Assembly: GCA_001687465.1 (NCBI GenBank)
Contig: LVLI01000305.1
Location: 124,001-188,000, forward strand
Direction: 5' to 3'
DNA: 64,000 nucleotides
DNA from: Halocafeteria seosinensis
Lineage: Eukaryota; Sar; Bigyra; Bicosoecida
In this document: one piece after another, positions 45,101 to 57,402 of the stretch
How positions within the stretch are numbered: the first letter of the stretch is position 1
Layout of the letters: each line of letters opens with the position of its first letter
Notes under the pieces: model-generated
Seen by the model: the letters and a program-made list of their open reading frames with translations, nothing else
Database searches by the model: none
What the model was told of the DNA's origin: nothing
Translations under genes and position numbers: made by a program

Positions 45101-48100
45101 TCGCCGCAAGAGCGAAAAGAAAAGAGAGAAGGATGGACGAAACCGAATGCATTTCATATATGCATTACGAGTTACCAGATGGCCGTGAAAGATTCTACTA
45201 TCTTTCGGAGAAAGCAGTGGTATTACATGATTCTAGACGAAGCTCATTATATAAAAAACTTTAAGAGCCAGCGCTGGCAGACCCTTCTGACGGTAAATTC
45301 GCGGCGTCGACTATTGCTTACTGGTACACCTTTACAGAATAACCTGATTGAGCTGTGGTCGCTGATGCACTTTTTGATGCCAGACTTATTCCGCAGCCAA
45401 AGTGAGTTCAAAGAGTGGTTTTCAACTCCTTTGACCGCTCATGTCGAAGGCATTTCTCAAGTGGATTCAAATTTAATCAACAAGCTACACTCCGTTCTCA
45501 GACCGTTTGTATTACGGAGACTGAAGAAGGAAGTTGAGCTCCAGTTGCCGGGAAAATATGAAAAAGTAATCAACTGTGAACTAAGCAAGAGACAGAGGTA
45601 TCTTTACGAAGAGTATATGTCCAGATCTTCTACGCGCTCTACCTTAGAAGGGGGAGGATTCATGAGTATGATGAATGTCTTGATGCAGCTACGCAAAGTG
45701 TGTAACCACCCGGATCTATTTGAACCCAGACCCATCCAGTCCCCCGTTCATGTAGGCGCTTTGTCCTGCCATTTTGCCCCTTACATGCTTCCGCCTGCTG
45801 CTAGAAGTGCATCATCCTCTGAGGCCACGGGATTCGGAGGTGCGGCCGTAGTTTCCTCAAAATTTTATTGGCTGGGGGATATATTTCATAGCACTGATAA
45901 TGAAATTGGTGGCTCCCATATGGAGACGATGGAGCTTTCTGACGAGAGCCAACGACTTGCTAGTGCCCTGAGAAATGCTAGCTCGCTCGAGTTTAGCGGC
46001 TCTTTTGGTTTTGGAAGAGTACACGTTCCTCTATTGGGTTTCTATGTACCCGCTACATTTCAGCAGCCGCATAGATGCCTATCCCGGACAGCTAGCAATT
46101 TACCTGCGTATATCGAGTCCCTTCCTGGAGTTCCTGACTCCATAGACATTGGAAGTCATGGCTTGTGCTTGGCGGATCTTGAACAAGGATCTTGTTCCCA
46201 GTACGCTGCTAAACGTTTGCTTGAGCTGATGCCGAACGGAGATACATGGAGCACTGCAATCGGAAGTGAAGAAAATGCAGCGTTTCGTTCTAGCATCAAT
46301 GGGTGTGACAATGACATTGAACCTGTCATGAGAAGTGAATCGCATCAAACGTTGAGAGAAAGTACTACGCAAAGCATTTTGAACTCTTACGCAATCGACC
46401 ATTCTCATACAATAGCAGCTGTGGCTGCCACCGGGGTGGATGTTCGCGATATTGCAGGTTCGGCAGCAGCCTCGAAGGAAGAGAGTAAGAGTGACGGTGA
46501 ACAGTTTTCCGAGGAACGATTCAGGGAGTTGATGAATTACGCCATTGTTGAGTCGAAAAGAATCCGCCTATTGCGTAGCGCAAAAGAAACGCATCGCCGA
46601 AAGGAGCAACTGAAACCTCTTCTGGCCACTTTGGCTGCTACCCATTATTACTCGGGACAGTCTCGGGAGAAAAGGGCAAACAGGCTGGCGAATATCAATT
46701 CCAAGAGATGCCGAAGTATCAGTAACTTGGCTATGGGTAGAGATGTGCATGAAGCTTGCTTTATCGGTCCATCGGCTGCGAATGAGTCTGTTTTTCTCTC
46801 ACATGGCTTTTGGCGACATGTGCCGCGTGTCCGGGACCAGCTCAAGAGAGCGCGGGAGACGAAGGAGTCCGCCCTGCAACCTTGGAACTACAGTCAGACT
46901 TTGCGTAAACTCACTCGTACCCTACCGGAACGTTGCACTAGCGTATCGCCATGGATAAGGAAATTGAAGTGTTACATTCCGAAGGTGTCCGCTGGTATGA
47001 CACGTATAGAAGTTGGTAGCAGCCCGCACAATGGTGTTGTTAAGACAAACTATGTGCTCGGCGCAGCGCACACAGCTCTGCGACGAAGCTCTACTTTGAG
47101 ACACCGGCATGAAGGTGACAACAGGCTGGCATTTCCTGATAAATTCTTGCTCCAATTTGATTGCGGCAAACTACAGGCGTTAGATCAACTGCTTCGCGAA
47201 CGGAAGGCTGGTGGTCATCGATGTTTGATATTTACCCAGATGACGCGGATGCTAGATATCCTTGAGATATTTCTGAACTTCCACGGTCACATGTACTTGC
47301 GACTTGATGGGTCTACCTCCGTAGAAGAGAGACAGAGGTTGATGGAGCGGTTCAATGAAGATGACAAGGTGTTCGTGTTCATTCTGAGTACTCGATCAGG
47401 TGGTCTTGGAGTAAACTTGACTGGGGCGGATTCAGTCATATTTTACGACAGCGACTGGAACCCTAGTATGGATACGCAAGCGCAAGATAGAGCACACCGT
47501 ATCGGACAGACGCGTGATGTGACTATCTATAGACTCATTACCTCTCGAACTGTGGAAGAAAATATTCTGCTGAAGTCTCGCCAGAAGGCAGAGATAGCAC
47601 GACTTTCGTTGCAAAGCGGGGGCTTTCGAACCTCTGCGCAAGATGAAGACTCCGGTACGAGTGATTTCTCCAATCTGTCGGTTCTCGGTAATTCAACAGA
47701 TCTACGATCAATCGTCACTGGTGATGTTCGCACTGTTCACGAGAAAACTAACGAAGCGAATGCGCAGGATGATCTGCGCAATGGCGAAGAACAGCAAAAT
47801 GTTGTCGCTGCTATGGAAGCCGTCGAAGATGAAGCAGATGTGGCTGCACAGAGGGCTTTGAAGACTGAAATGGAACAAAATGCAAACGAATTTGACGAGA
47901 AAGAAGAAGGGGTCGAGAATCAAAATCAATCCTCCTCAAAGCAGAACGCAAGTACCGGAGAGGCTAATGCGGAAGGGCAAAGTAAACCGCAAGAAGAAGA
48001 GGATGATTTGCTATCTGGTGTCAAAGGGCTCACCGATGTCAATGTGTCTGAAACCAACAGCACCGAGGGTAAAACAGTTGACCGAGTCGCTCAAGCGGCA

Positions 48101-50206
48101 GCGAGATTCCAAGCCATAGAAAGCAAAATGAGTAAATGCGACAAATATGGTCTTGTGCATCGGGAGAAAGTTGATCCTCACCCTTACGTGGCACCGGAGG
48201 TAATTGAAGAGATGGAGTCTCGCTTCCGCCTGCAAGAAGAAGCCTGGGAACTTGATCAGCTTCGCCGTATCAAAGAGGAAGAAGAGTACTCGAACAGAGC
48301 TGACATGGAATTGCTTCAGTTGGATGATAGTGGGAGTGGTACTCGCGAAGAAGCTATGAACAATGCAGTGAAGAAGGGGAGCAAACTGTATTTTGACACA
48401 CTGAGGGATTTGAGGAGAGAGGAGCGCCGACGGGAGCTGTCAGGAAAGCCGTGGGTGTTTCGTCGGGATGTCGACACGGGGAGCTATTTTTATCTAAACG
48501 AGGATACAAAAGAAAGTACATGGGCACGTCCGCGCGTCCTTCTTCGACGCGATGAGCTATTCTTCGTTTCGCATGCTGGATGGGGCCCACTCTTGGGGAT
48601 CAGCAAAATTGCTCACAGCATACTCAGCTGCTTTACGCCTAAAGAGCGTTTACGGTACTCTACGGTGTGCAAGTTTTGGGCTGCTGCAGTGAGACATCCT
48701 ATGTTTATGCATTTCGTTTCAATGGATTCACCGCCGGCCAACTCTGACGAAGAAGTATACCATAAGCGACTCTGGGGCTCTCTGAAGGAGGCAGTGGAGG
48801 CTGCACAATCTGGTGCAACTATAGTTTTGTCGCTGGGATCCCATGCTGTGAACAAGGACGTCATTGTTGACAAACCTGTGCGCATCCTTGCGGAGGGCGC
48901 CAACATTACAGGCGGAGTTGAGCGATATAACGCCGTGCTGTCAGATTGGTTCTTGACGGCTCAGGGAAAGTGGATGCACTGGGCAGACTTCGAGAGATTT
49001 GGCTTGGAACGGGGAACTCCTGTCTTTGATACCCTTTCGAGTTATCTTGAAAACAACAAGGGACAGACGTTGAGACAGACAGCGTCCAATATCCTTCGAA
49101 GTAATGGACCGCAAGTACAGCTTCTTTCTTTGGGGGAGGAGACTGGTGTCTCTCCAAACTCGGTAGGAGTACATTTTGAATACAGCAGTGACTATGGAGG
49201 GCTCGTTCTCTCCTCTGGGTCAAAGACGTCTCTCCTGGCCAACGCTGAGAGATGTTTGGTGCGACTTGAAGGATGCATAATTTGGCGGGCACGCGCAGGG
49301 CTTATTGCGGGCGTGGCTCTCCGCAACGTCAGCACAGCTCACTCAGACGGAAGATCATCTCATGCGATTATGATGGACCCCTGTAGCCGCGTTGATTTGA
49401 TACGTTGCGATATTGGCACTGCCTCTCAATCCTTGTCCCCTATTGTGGGGTTCAATGGGACATCTAGCTGTCCAACTACAGTTCGACTAATCTCTTCCAA
49501 GTTGCATGGCCCGTTTCGACCCCACAATATGCACAGCAAGTCTGTTTGCCCAAGCAGTGGTTTAGTAATGCAAGGCCCCTATTGTAGTTTTTCTTGCTAC
49601 GGGTCTACGATCAAGCATTTTGGTGGCTGTGGAATTGCTCTTTTCGGGAATGCTGTGAATGGCTTAGTTCACCGTTGTTGCCTCGAAGGAAACCGCGCAT
49701 CTGGTATCCGGATTGTTCCCGGGGGCAATGGTGATTCTGCACGGAGTGTTGTATTAATTGATCAGAGCATTCTATTCAACAATGGTTCGAACTCATTGGA
49801 TCTGGGAAGTGGAGTGAATCTATTTCCTTTGGAGAGTAAGTTGCCCGTACGGTCGTCTCTGCTGGCGGATGAAGCAATGCCGCCGCTATCACGGGAGAGT
49901 AAGAATGACATCAGGAAGCAGCTCTTTGGCTCCACCTATACCTGTTTGCTTCTCACTCGGTGGTCCGACATTACTCTTCGGTCGGGTGAGTCGGGTATTT
50001 CAGCGAGGAGCAATGGCTCAAAGCTAGTGGTCACGAAGTCTCAGGAAGTGGGTCAGCAAAGGTCGCCACAGTCTGCCCCGGTTTTACAAGAAGTACTCAA
50101 TTTGCTCAACGAAGATACACAAGTGTCTGCCTCATCTGTCAAGCGTGATTCCAGCCCCAGTTTGCCCGCTGCCTCCACGAAGACGAAATATGCGAGACGG
50201 TGGTAA
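42176..50206 (+). CDS. SWR1: SWR1/SRCAP-type chromatin remodeller fused to WW, F-box-like and beta-helix domains
   Basis: A single 8,031-bp exon encoding 2,676 aa. The N-terminus has AT-hook-like Gly/Arg repeats (RGRGRGRGRP). An HSA domain lies at about 504-620 (HWDFLLGEMQWMAADF), as in actin/Arp-binding remodellers. Two acidic motifs follow (about 690-740 and 780-822). The SNF2 ATPase has lobe 1 at about 885-1180 (DEMGLGKTIQ, LDEAH, LTGTPLQNN) and lobe 2 at about 1650-1810 (QAQDRAHRIGQ), separated by ~470 residues as in the split-ATPase SWR1/INO80 group. DEADVAAQRALK is a SWR1-like C-terminal motif. Downstream sit a WW-like domain (about 2090-2120, WVFRRDVDTGSYFYLNEDT...W..P), an F-box-like helix (about 2135-2180, LSCFTPKERLRYSTVCKFW) and a right-handed beta-helix region (about 2195-2560). 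SWR1 exchanges H2A for H2A.Z; the downstream modules suggest an FBXO11-like addition. Confidence 0.9.
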   Translation: MPPKRGRGRGRGRGRPGTSTPQSQESTSVAHTLSTAQASRSRTVSTMASSSSVSSGSASSSAARIQQDQNREEVKGHEEDDQGDDTDTDSDVTSSSISDDEDEDADSSLRQQEEEERRNSNQRQDEQEELKKLQEEAEQPLHELYEIWEKATGKTLSSAPRNKASHAATPTVSSSSASTTASLRGTSAVRGATGRATAGQNAGKMRSRKVAAQKSANEPNEGSASANGSNVTKRGRGAVTRGRGRGRARGRVDVDKATGESSVSAHHDAHASGGPSTDFVASEGNGQLAHQGTKTGRPKGRGRGGKKTTTGKKNVSGSFEVRTLTDAEARSLEEREEVAVTRLEELVTRRMEEGFVAGYGCKSPFDPTQWDIDKNFEGNEPIKSILPASESTAFCEQLIFCPQGYFDKVGGEELLQNKCSGISAKSMSVQSMQSGTFPLFTPSHLHSLLEPGVMRRLKEYEFEDFYFPPEDAETSGESTIDRIENEGSIDETKAQGQNGKAQKSHWDFLLGEMQWMAADFRDERKKKFNKAKRLAQSALAAYRRREKKALAKAKSFERQRRRRATQISKAVSQHWRKIDKLVIWKHRSRLEAMRREAMDKHLAFLVGQTKKYTKMIAGDILKDNKGRRHSTKRVLPEGDRRRTADGDSASSARPLKRRRTSVASSMPQDDVALDSTREDGDSSSEQYTETSEEADDEGTLEEEERWAEQQRERGELEDEADEVEALKNDLDVPVDQLREQYGYNAGENADTLDYEDNDKSNVDAASGTDSEDGEDFSDDLSEVDDEETLEEEEANRDVNDEQDELNALKDDLDIPIEKLREQYGSGSTDEQTTNDKEYEEASDHGAGKAVKSSSSSSKQHNKRHGSQLELSDSAKRKQSTYGTPFLLRNAERLRGYQLEGLDWLISLHDKRLNGILADEMGLGKTIQTIALIAYLACYRAIWGPHLIVVPTSTILNWEMEFKRWCPALKVKTYFGSPQERKEKREGWTKPNAFHICITSYQMAVKDSTIFRRKQWYYMILDEAHYIKNFKSQRWQTLLTVNSRRRLLLTGTPLQNNLIELWSLMHFLMPDLFRSQSEFKEWFSTPLTAHVEGISQVDSNLINKLHSVLRPFVLRRLKKEVELQLPGKYEKVINCELSKRQRYLYEEYMSRSSTRSTLEGGGFMSMMNVLMQLRKVCNHPDLFEPRPIQSPVHVGALSCHFAPYMLPPAARSASSSEATGFGGAAVVSSKFYWLGDIFHSTDNEIGGSHMETMELSDESQRLASALRNASSLEFSGSFGFGRVHVPLLGFYVPATFQQPHRCLSRTASNLPAYIESLPGVPDSIDIGSHGLCLADLEQGSCSQYAAKRLLELMPNGDTWSTAIGSEENAAFRSSINGCDNDIEPVMRSESHQTLRESTTQSILNSYAIDHSHTIAAVAATGVDVRDIAGSAAASKEESKSDGEQFSEERFRELMNYAIVESKRIRLLRSAKETHRRKEQLKPLLATLAATHYYSGQSREKRANRLANINSKRCRSISNLAMGRDVHEACFIGPSAANESVFLSHGFWRHVPRVRDQLKRARETKESALQPWNYSQTLRKLTRTLPERCTSVSPWIRKLKCYIPKVSAGMTRIEVGSSPHNGVVKTNYVLGAAHTALRRSSTLRHRHEGDNRLAFPDKFLLQFDCGKLQALDQLLRERKAGGHRCLIFTQMTRMLDILEIFLNFHGHMYLRLDGSTSVEERQRLMERFNEDDKVFVFILSTRSGGLGVNLTGADSVIFYDSDWNPSMDTQAQDRAHRIGQTRDVTIYRLITSRTVEENILLKSRQKAEIARLSLQSGGFRTSAQDEDSGTSDFSNLSVLGNSTDLRSIVTGDVRTVHEKTNEANAQDDLRNGEEQQNVVAAMEAVEDEADVAAQRALKTEMEQNANEFDEKEEGVENQNQSSSKQNASTGEANAEGQSKPQEEEDDLLSGVKGLTDVNVSETNSTEGKTVDRVAQAAARFQAIESKMSKCDKYGLVHREKVDPHPYVAPEVIEEMESRFRLQEEAWELDQLRRIKEEEEYSNRADMELLQLDDSGSGTREEAMNNAVKKGSKLYFDTLRDLRREERRRELSGKPWVFRRDVDTGSYFYLNEDTKESTWARPRVLLRRDELFFVSHAGWGPLLGISKIAHSILSCFTPKERLRYSTVCKFWAAAVRHPMFMHFVSMDSPPANSDEEVYHKRLWGSLKEAVEAAQSGATIVLSLGSHAVNKDVIVDKPVRILAEGANITGGVERYNAVLSDWFLTAQGKWMHWADFERFGLERGTPVFDTLSSYLENNKGQTLRQTASNILRSNGPQVQLLSLGEETGVSPNSVGVHFEYSSDYGGLVLSSGSKTSLLANAERCLVRLEGCIIWRARAGLIAGVALRNVSTAHSDGRSSHAIMMDPCSRVDLIRCDIGTASQSLSPIVGFNGTSSCPTTVRLISSKLHGPFRPHNMHSKSVCPSSGLVMQGPYCSFSCYGSTIKHFGGCGIALFGNAVNGLVHRCCLEGNRASGIRIVPGGNGDSARSVVLIDQSILFNNGSNSLDLGSGVNLFPLESKLPVRSSLLADEAMPPLSRESKNDIRKQLFGSTYTCLLLTRWSDITLRSGESGISARSNGSKLVVTKSQEVGQQRSPQSAPVLQEVLNLLNEDTQVSASSVKRDSSPSLPAASTKTKYARRW

Positions 50207-50330
50207 TAGGGAATAGGTAGGTTCATGAAAGAAAATGTTTATACAGCGTAGAGTTCGGCAATAGGTGCGTTGTAATCATTGGTTGAACTGACAAAAATCG
50301 AATGCGGGAAAGTCCACGCTTCGTAGCACT

Positions 50331-52619
50331 TTAAGACTCAGTGGCACCAGCACTCTCCTGATGAATGTTCTTTTGACCAGCAACACCACCAACCTGCTCA
50401 TACATTTGATCAATAGCCTTTTGATATTGTTTTTGGGCTGGTGCACGCTTCAACTTGAATGAAGGAGTTAGCAGATCCTCCGGAGTCCAGGGTTTTGGTT
50501 CCAAATGAATGGACACAACTTTTTCGAAGCCACGGAGATCAGCATCCTTGCCGACGCGTCTCATGTCATCCAAAACAACTTGCTTGAAATTCTCATCATT
50601 ACACAGCTCTTCGAAAGACCTTCCTTCGAACTGCTTCCCTGCTTCAGTGTTGCGGTAGTTACCGTCCACGTAGTCCTGGTCTGGGACTACAATCGCCACT
50701 AAGCTGGACTGGTACGAGTTACCGTATACAAATATTTGTGCAACAAATGGACTCTTCATGTATACGTTTTCTATCTTCTCGGCTGCTACGTATTCACCTT
50801 GAGCCAACTTGAAAATGTTCTTTATTCGGTCGAAGATCCGTAGGTTGCCATTCTCGTCCCACAGTCCTACGTCCCCGCTATGAAGCCATTCGTCAGAATC
50901 GAGCGTTTCTTGTGTCTTCTCAGGGTTTTTGTAGTACCCAAGGAAGACGTTTGGCCCACGGAAGCAAACTTCTCCTCTTCCGTAGCATCGGATGCCCTCC
51001 CGGATCACGTTTCCGTTCTCGTCCACTTCACGCCCATGATACTCGTCCGTTACAAGGTAACCCATTTCGTTTACGCTCTCGAGTCGAACCTCATTGCAAG
51101 CCAGGGGTACTCCGACATGCCCAAGAGAAGCCTGATCTTCGAAAGTCGAGACTGTAGCAGCGGCTGAGCATTCTGTTTGTCCGTAGCCTTCGAGTACTGG
51201 GCATCCAAAAACAACCCTAAGGAACTCCATAACATGTGGTGCGATGGGGGCGGATCCAGTTAGCATGACTTTGCATCTATCTAGGCCTAGATTCTTTTTC
51301 ACCTTGTTCAGGATGACAAGGTCCCACCAGCCATGTGTGAGATGTCCCCCTTTCTTGAGCCAGTACTTCTTTGCTTCCAGTGCACTTTCAAACAAGGACT
51401 TCTTCATCCCACCCAGGCTCTCGAACTTTCCAGTAATTTTATCATAAATTTTGTTGTATAGGCGGGGAACGGATGGAAAAATAGTAGGGCGTAGTTTGGC
51501 AATGTCCTCAGTCAATTTTCTAACATCTCCTTGAAAGAAACCTGCACAAGCTCCATTCATCAGAACGAAGGTCATCACCAGTCTTTCGAAGGCATGAGCC
51601 AAGGGGAGATACGACAGATGCACGTCCCCCGAATCAACATGAACACCCGCGTATAAGGCCCCGGAAGCATCAGATAACAAGTTCTTGTGCGTGGTCATCA
51701 CCTGCAGTCAGTACGCCGAAAAACTACCGCCGTTAAGTGACTGAATGCGCATACGCTTTCAGGGTTGTACATATACTTACACCTTTTGGATTACCGGTCG
51801 TGCCCGATGTGTACACGATTGTGGCTAGGTCATCAGGCTCTGGTTCACGATGCTTTTGTGGATTCCCTTTACCCATTTCTGCCAGCTCAGAAAAACTTCT
51901 AAGAGTTAGCCCCACTTGCTTTGCTTCTTCACGCTGCTCTTCCGTTACATCTTCAAACTGGAAAATGTTGGTGAAATGTTTCATATCTTCACCCTTTTCC
52001 TTTTTTGTTTTGATGAGCGTCTTCGTTTCCACGGCGCTGCAACAAACGCTATGCATGCCGGTCTGGTTCATAATGAAGGAAATCGCTTCGGGACCCAACG
52101 TGTCATACAGAGGCACGAGGATAAGCTTGTAGGCATTGCATGCTTGCTCAGTGACAACCCATTCATAACGATTCTTCGAGTAGATACCAACCAGTTGATA
52201 CCCATCATCATTCGGGGGACATGCATCCAAGTGCAACAGCCCACTGCCAATGTTATCACGCTTCTCAGCGATTTCGTTGTATGTGAACCACACAAATTCT
52301 CCCGCGACACCATCTTCCATTTGGCGATAACCCTGGAACAATACGATACGTAAGGAACAAACCAACCACTTTTACCATGCGCACCACACGTACCAAGCAA
52401 GGTTTCTCGCCAGCCAGGCGGCGGCCCCTTTCGAAAGCGCCATACAGTGTTTGCGCATCGTCGTAAAAGTACGGCTTCAATTCACTAGCGTATTTTGCAT
52501 TCCGACGCACTTCACCCTGTTGCAACGTAAATTCTTCTGTTCCACGACAACGACTGGAGGAGGAATCGAGGACTATTCCAACTTACCAGTCCTTTGGCGT
52601 GGTCTGCAGTGTTGGGCAT
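50331..52619 (-). CDS. Long-chain acyl-CoA synthetase
   Basis: Exons 52619-52587, 52516-52394, 52332-51781 and 51701-50331 (introns 70, 61 and 79 bp) give 692 aa, normal for the family. AMP-binding motifs: YTSGTTGNPKG at the third splice junction, YLPLAHAFERL, GYGQTECSAA, and the DEWLHSGDVG ... RIFDRIKNIFKLAQGEYVAAEKIE fatty-acyl-CoA synthetase signature. It activates long-chain fatty acids to acyl-CoA using ATP. The N-terminal exon is only 33 bp, starting MPNTADHAKGL. The frame is open 24 bp further upstream, back to a plausible acceptor (CTGACTGCAG before 52643), so one more 5' exon cannot be excluded. No organellar signal is obvious. It converges with the SWR1-like gene across 124 bp. Confidence 0.93.
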
Positions 52620-55156
<2,537 letters not shown>

Positions 55157-55336
55157 GATTATCTCAAGTCGGTTTCCAGATTAAGAGTTATCATCATCTT
55201 GCATCAGCAGAGCATCGTCAGGCATCGATGATGAATCTGGGCCTCTCTTCTGATAATTCTAGTGAATATCTATCACGCAGATGTAAACATCAATACACTC
55301 TTGGGGTTACCCAGATGCCCTCAGCATAATGGCAAG

Positions 55337-55354
55337 AAAAAAAAAAAAAAAAAA
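55337..55354. repeat. A18 homopolymer
   Basis: An uninterrupted run of 18 A between the convergent ends of GALE and WDR83. It may be a genomic poly(A) tract in the GALE 3' UTR; its length is prone to sequencing error. Confidence 0.85.
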
Positions 55355-55413
55355 TTAGTTTTCGCTCAAAATCATCGATTGGTTTATGCCCATTCACTCC
55401 ATATGTTTTTCCA

Positions 55414-56620
55414 TCAGTTCCATATTCGCACAGTTCCATCAAAGCATGCGGTCAGTATTTGTTTACCAAACAGTTTTGGATTTGTGTCAATGCCGCAGAC
55501 GACGGTGTTATTCTTGTACTGTTCATGTGCCTTATGCTGGAACCTTACCATTTCTTTACCGCTTACAAGTTCCCACAATCGAGCACAGCCTGTTTCATCA
55601 GCACCGACGACATACCTATCTGTTGACATGAATGCTGACTGCAAGGGATATTCACTGTGAATATGCCCACTGTAAGTGGCAAGTTGCTCTCCCATATTCC
55701 AGTCTAGCAAACGAACAGCGCCTCCATGAGTGGCAGCAGTGTGTCGTGCAGAAGTCTTGCTGCTGTTTTCCGAGCCCACATCTGATAGTTCCAGGGTCAA
55801 ATGACGCCTACTCTTTGCTTGCCTCATGCAGGAAGCCAATAGGCAGTCATTGTTGTGGGAGATGGATACATTAGTCACTGGAGATCCTAGATCGTCCTCG
55901 AAGAGTTCTCCTTTTCGAAGATCGTATGTTCTCACCTTCCCATCAACACTCCCTGTTACTACTGCAAATCCATCCGAGTGTACGTCGATGGAGGTGATGC
56001 TATCCGTGGCATCCGAGAGCGTTTGAATGGGTTTTCCTGGACGAGCTCTCAAGTCCCACATTTGCACCGTCTTATCTTCCGATCCGGACAGGAGCACATT
56101 GGAATCGGGTGAGCTGAACCTCACGCAATTGATGTGCCCTTGATGACCAAAACACCTCCGTGTGACCGTATCCTTGGACACACTCCAGACGTAGACAGGT
56201 TTATCGCGGCCACAGGAAGCAAACATGTCATTGTCATGTGCTCTGCACAAATTCCATTCATTCTGCTTACGAGTATGCGCGTGAGCAGTAATAACAGAGA
56301 GGTACTTACACGGCCACATCGTACACAGCACTGCTATGGACTTTATCCCATGTTTTCACCAACATAGCTGTCTCCGTCTCCTGCTTCTTGGATTTCTTTC
56401 TCCGGGGAGGCTCTTCCGGGGAGGTCTGTTCCTCTCCTTCTCCCCGGGAATTCTTATGCGGGTTCCACAGACGGACGGTCTTATCATGCCCTGCCGTCAT
56501 GCAATAGTTGCCATCTGACGTGAATTTGGCTCGAAAGACGGCGCCTCGATGGCCTACACAACGCCGTACTTCGCGGCCCTGCGGCAGATCATCATCCTCT
56601 GCAGACTTGTTGGATGACAT
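55414..56620 (-). CDS. WDR83: WDR83/MORG1-type WD40 protein
   Basis: Exons 56620-56310 and 56242-55414 (67-bp intron) give 379 aa. Six or seven WD40 repeats are visible: GHRGAVFRAKFTSDGNYCMT with DKTVRLWNPH, MFASCGRDKPVYVWSV, GHQGHINCVRFSSP with DKTVQMWDLR, VVTGSVDGKVRTYDLRKG, GGAVRLLDWNMGEQLATYSGH, GCARLWELVSG and the last FDGTVRIWN. The repeat order and the KVRTYDLRKGELFEDDLGSP segment match WDR83, a scaffold for ERK signalling in animals that also associates with spliceosomes; which role holds here is unknown. Two low-complexity insertions interrupt the propeller: a Lys/Glu-rich one in repeat 1 and a ~33-residue one after LLASCM. The start codon is 42 bp from that of the divergent neighbour. 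Confidence 0.88.
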
Positions 56621-56662
56621 TAGTTGTTTACTATAGGATGAATACAATTAGTAACAATAATA
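56621..56662. promoter_or_regulatory. 42-bp bidirectional promoter/5' UTR region, WDR83 / polyQ gene
   Basis: Only 42 bp, AT-rich with TAATAATAAT, separate two divergent ATGs. Any promoter must be shared, or must lie inside the neighbouring 5' coding sequence. Confidence 0.5.
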
Positions 56663-57230
56663 ATGTCTCAAAATCAATCCGGAGGCCGTACACAACCTCC
56701 TCCTCCTCCTCAGCAGCAGCAACAGCAACAGCAGCAACAACAACAACAACAACGACAGTATCAGCATAAGCAGTTGGTGCCGGATATTATACAGCTACGG
56801 GCGATACAGCCCCTTGTTGGAGTCGATGCGCATACCGCCAACGCGAACCCCTACGGAACTATACGCGTGAATGGGATGGGGTTCCTGTCTTTGGTCTCCA
56901 GCACGGCATCTCTCACGCTCTGGAGAGTCTTGGAACGAGGTAAGAATCCAATCCCATCATGCTCCTTTACTTGGCTAGTTTTTTCTTGTACGCCATTGTG
57001 TGTATGTGTGCGTGTGTGGTTTTGCAGCCGAAATTATACGCAGACGACGAGAGGAGTACGCGCAGGCTTTTGGAAGTGAGGGGTCCACAGCCAACATATC
57101 CCGAGCAGATATACTGGAAGCATACAGGCAATTGAACGCGGAGGGACGTATCCATCCCAAGACGCAAACTCGCGCAATGCGAGAAGGATCACAAGCGCAG
57201 CCATTTCACAAAATGGAAGGGTTCAGGTAA
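56663..57230 (+). CDS. Uncharacterised 159-aa protein with N-terminal polyP/polyQ
   Basis: Exons 56663-56939 and 57028-57230 flank an 88-bp intron, giving 159 aa. After a short Gln/Gly stretch comes PPPPP and a run of about 14 Gln encoded by mixed CAG/CAA codons. The remaining ~125 residues look globular and mainly helical: VPDIIQLRAIQPLVGVDAHT, then YGTIRVNGMGFLSLVSSTAS and, after the splice, RAEIIRRRREEYAQAFG and ADILEAYRQLNAEGRIHP. I do not recognise the family. It shares a very short upstream region with WDR83 and converges with the lamin gene (172 bp). Confidence 0.72.
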
Positions 57231-57402
57231 CATCTGGATATCACTTTGTTGCTAACGCTACTGTAGTACGGCAGGCCACGCAAGTGTGCGTAGAATGATG
57301 GACACACGGTGGAATGAACGAAACTACACATGAGAGGAAGTTGGTACACGTATAAATACCATAGGTATATTCTTGTCAATGAATAGCCCAACCGAGGATC
57401 GT

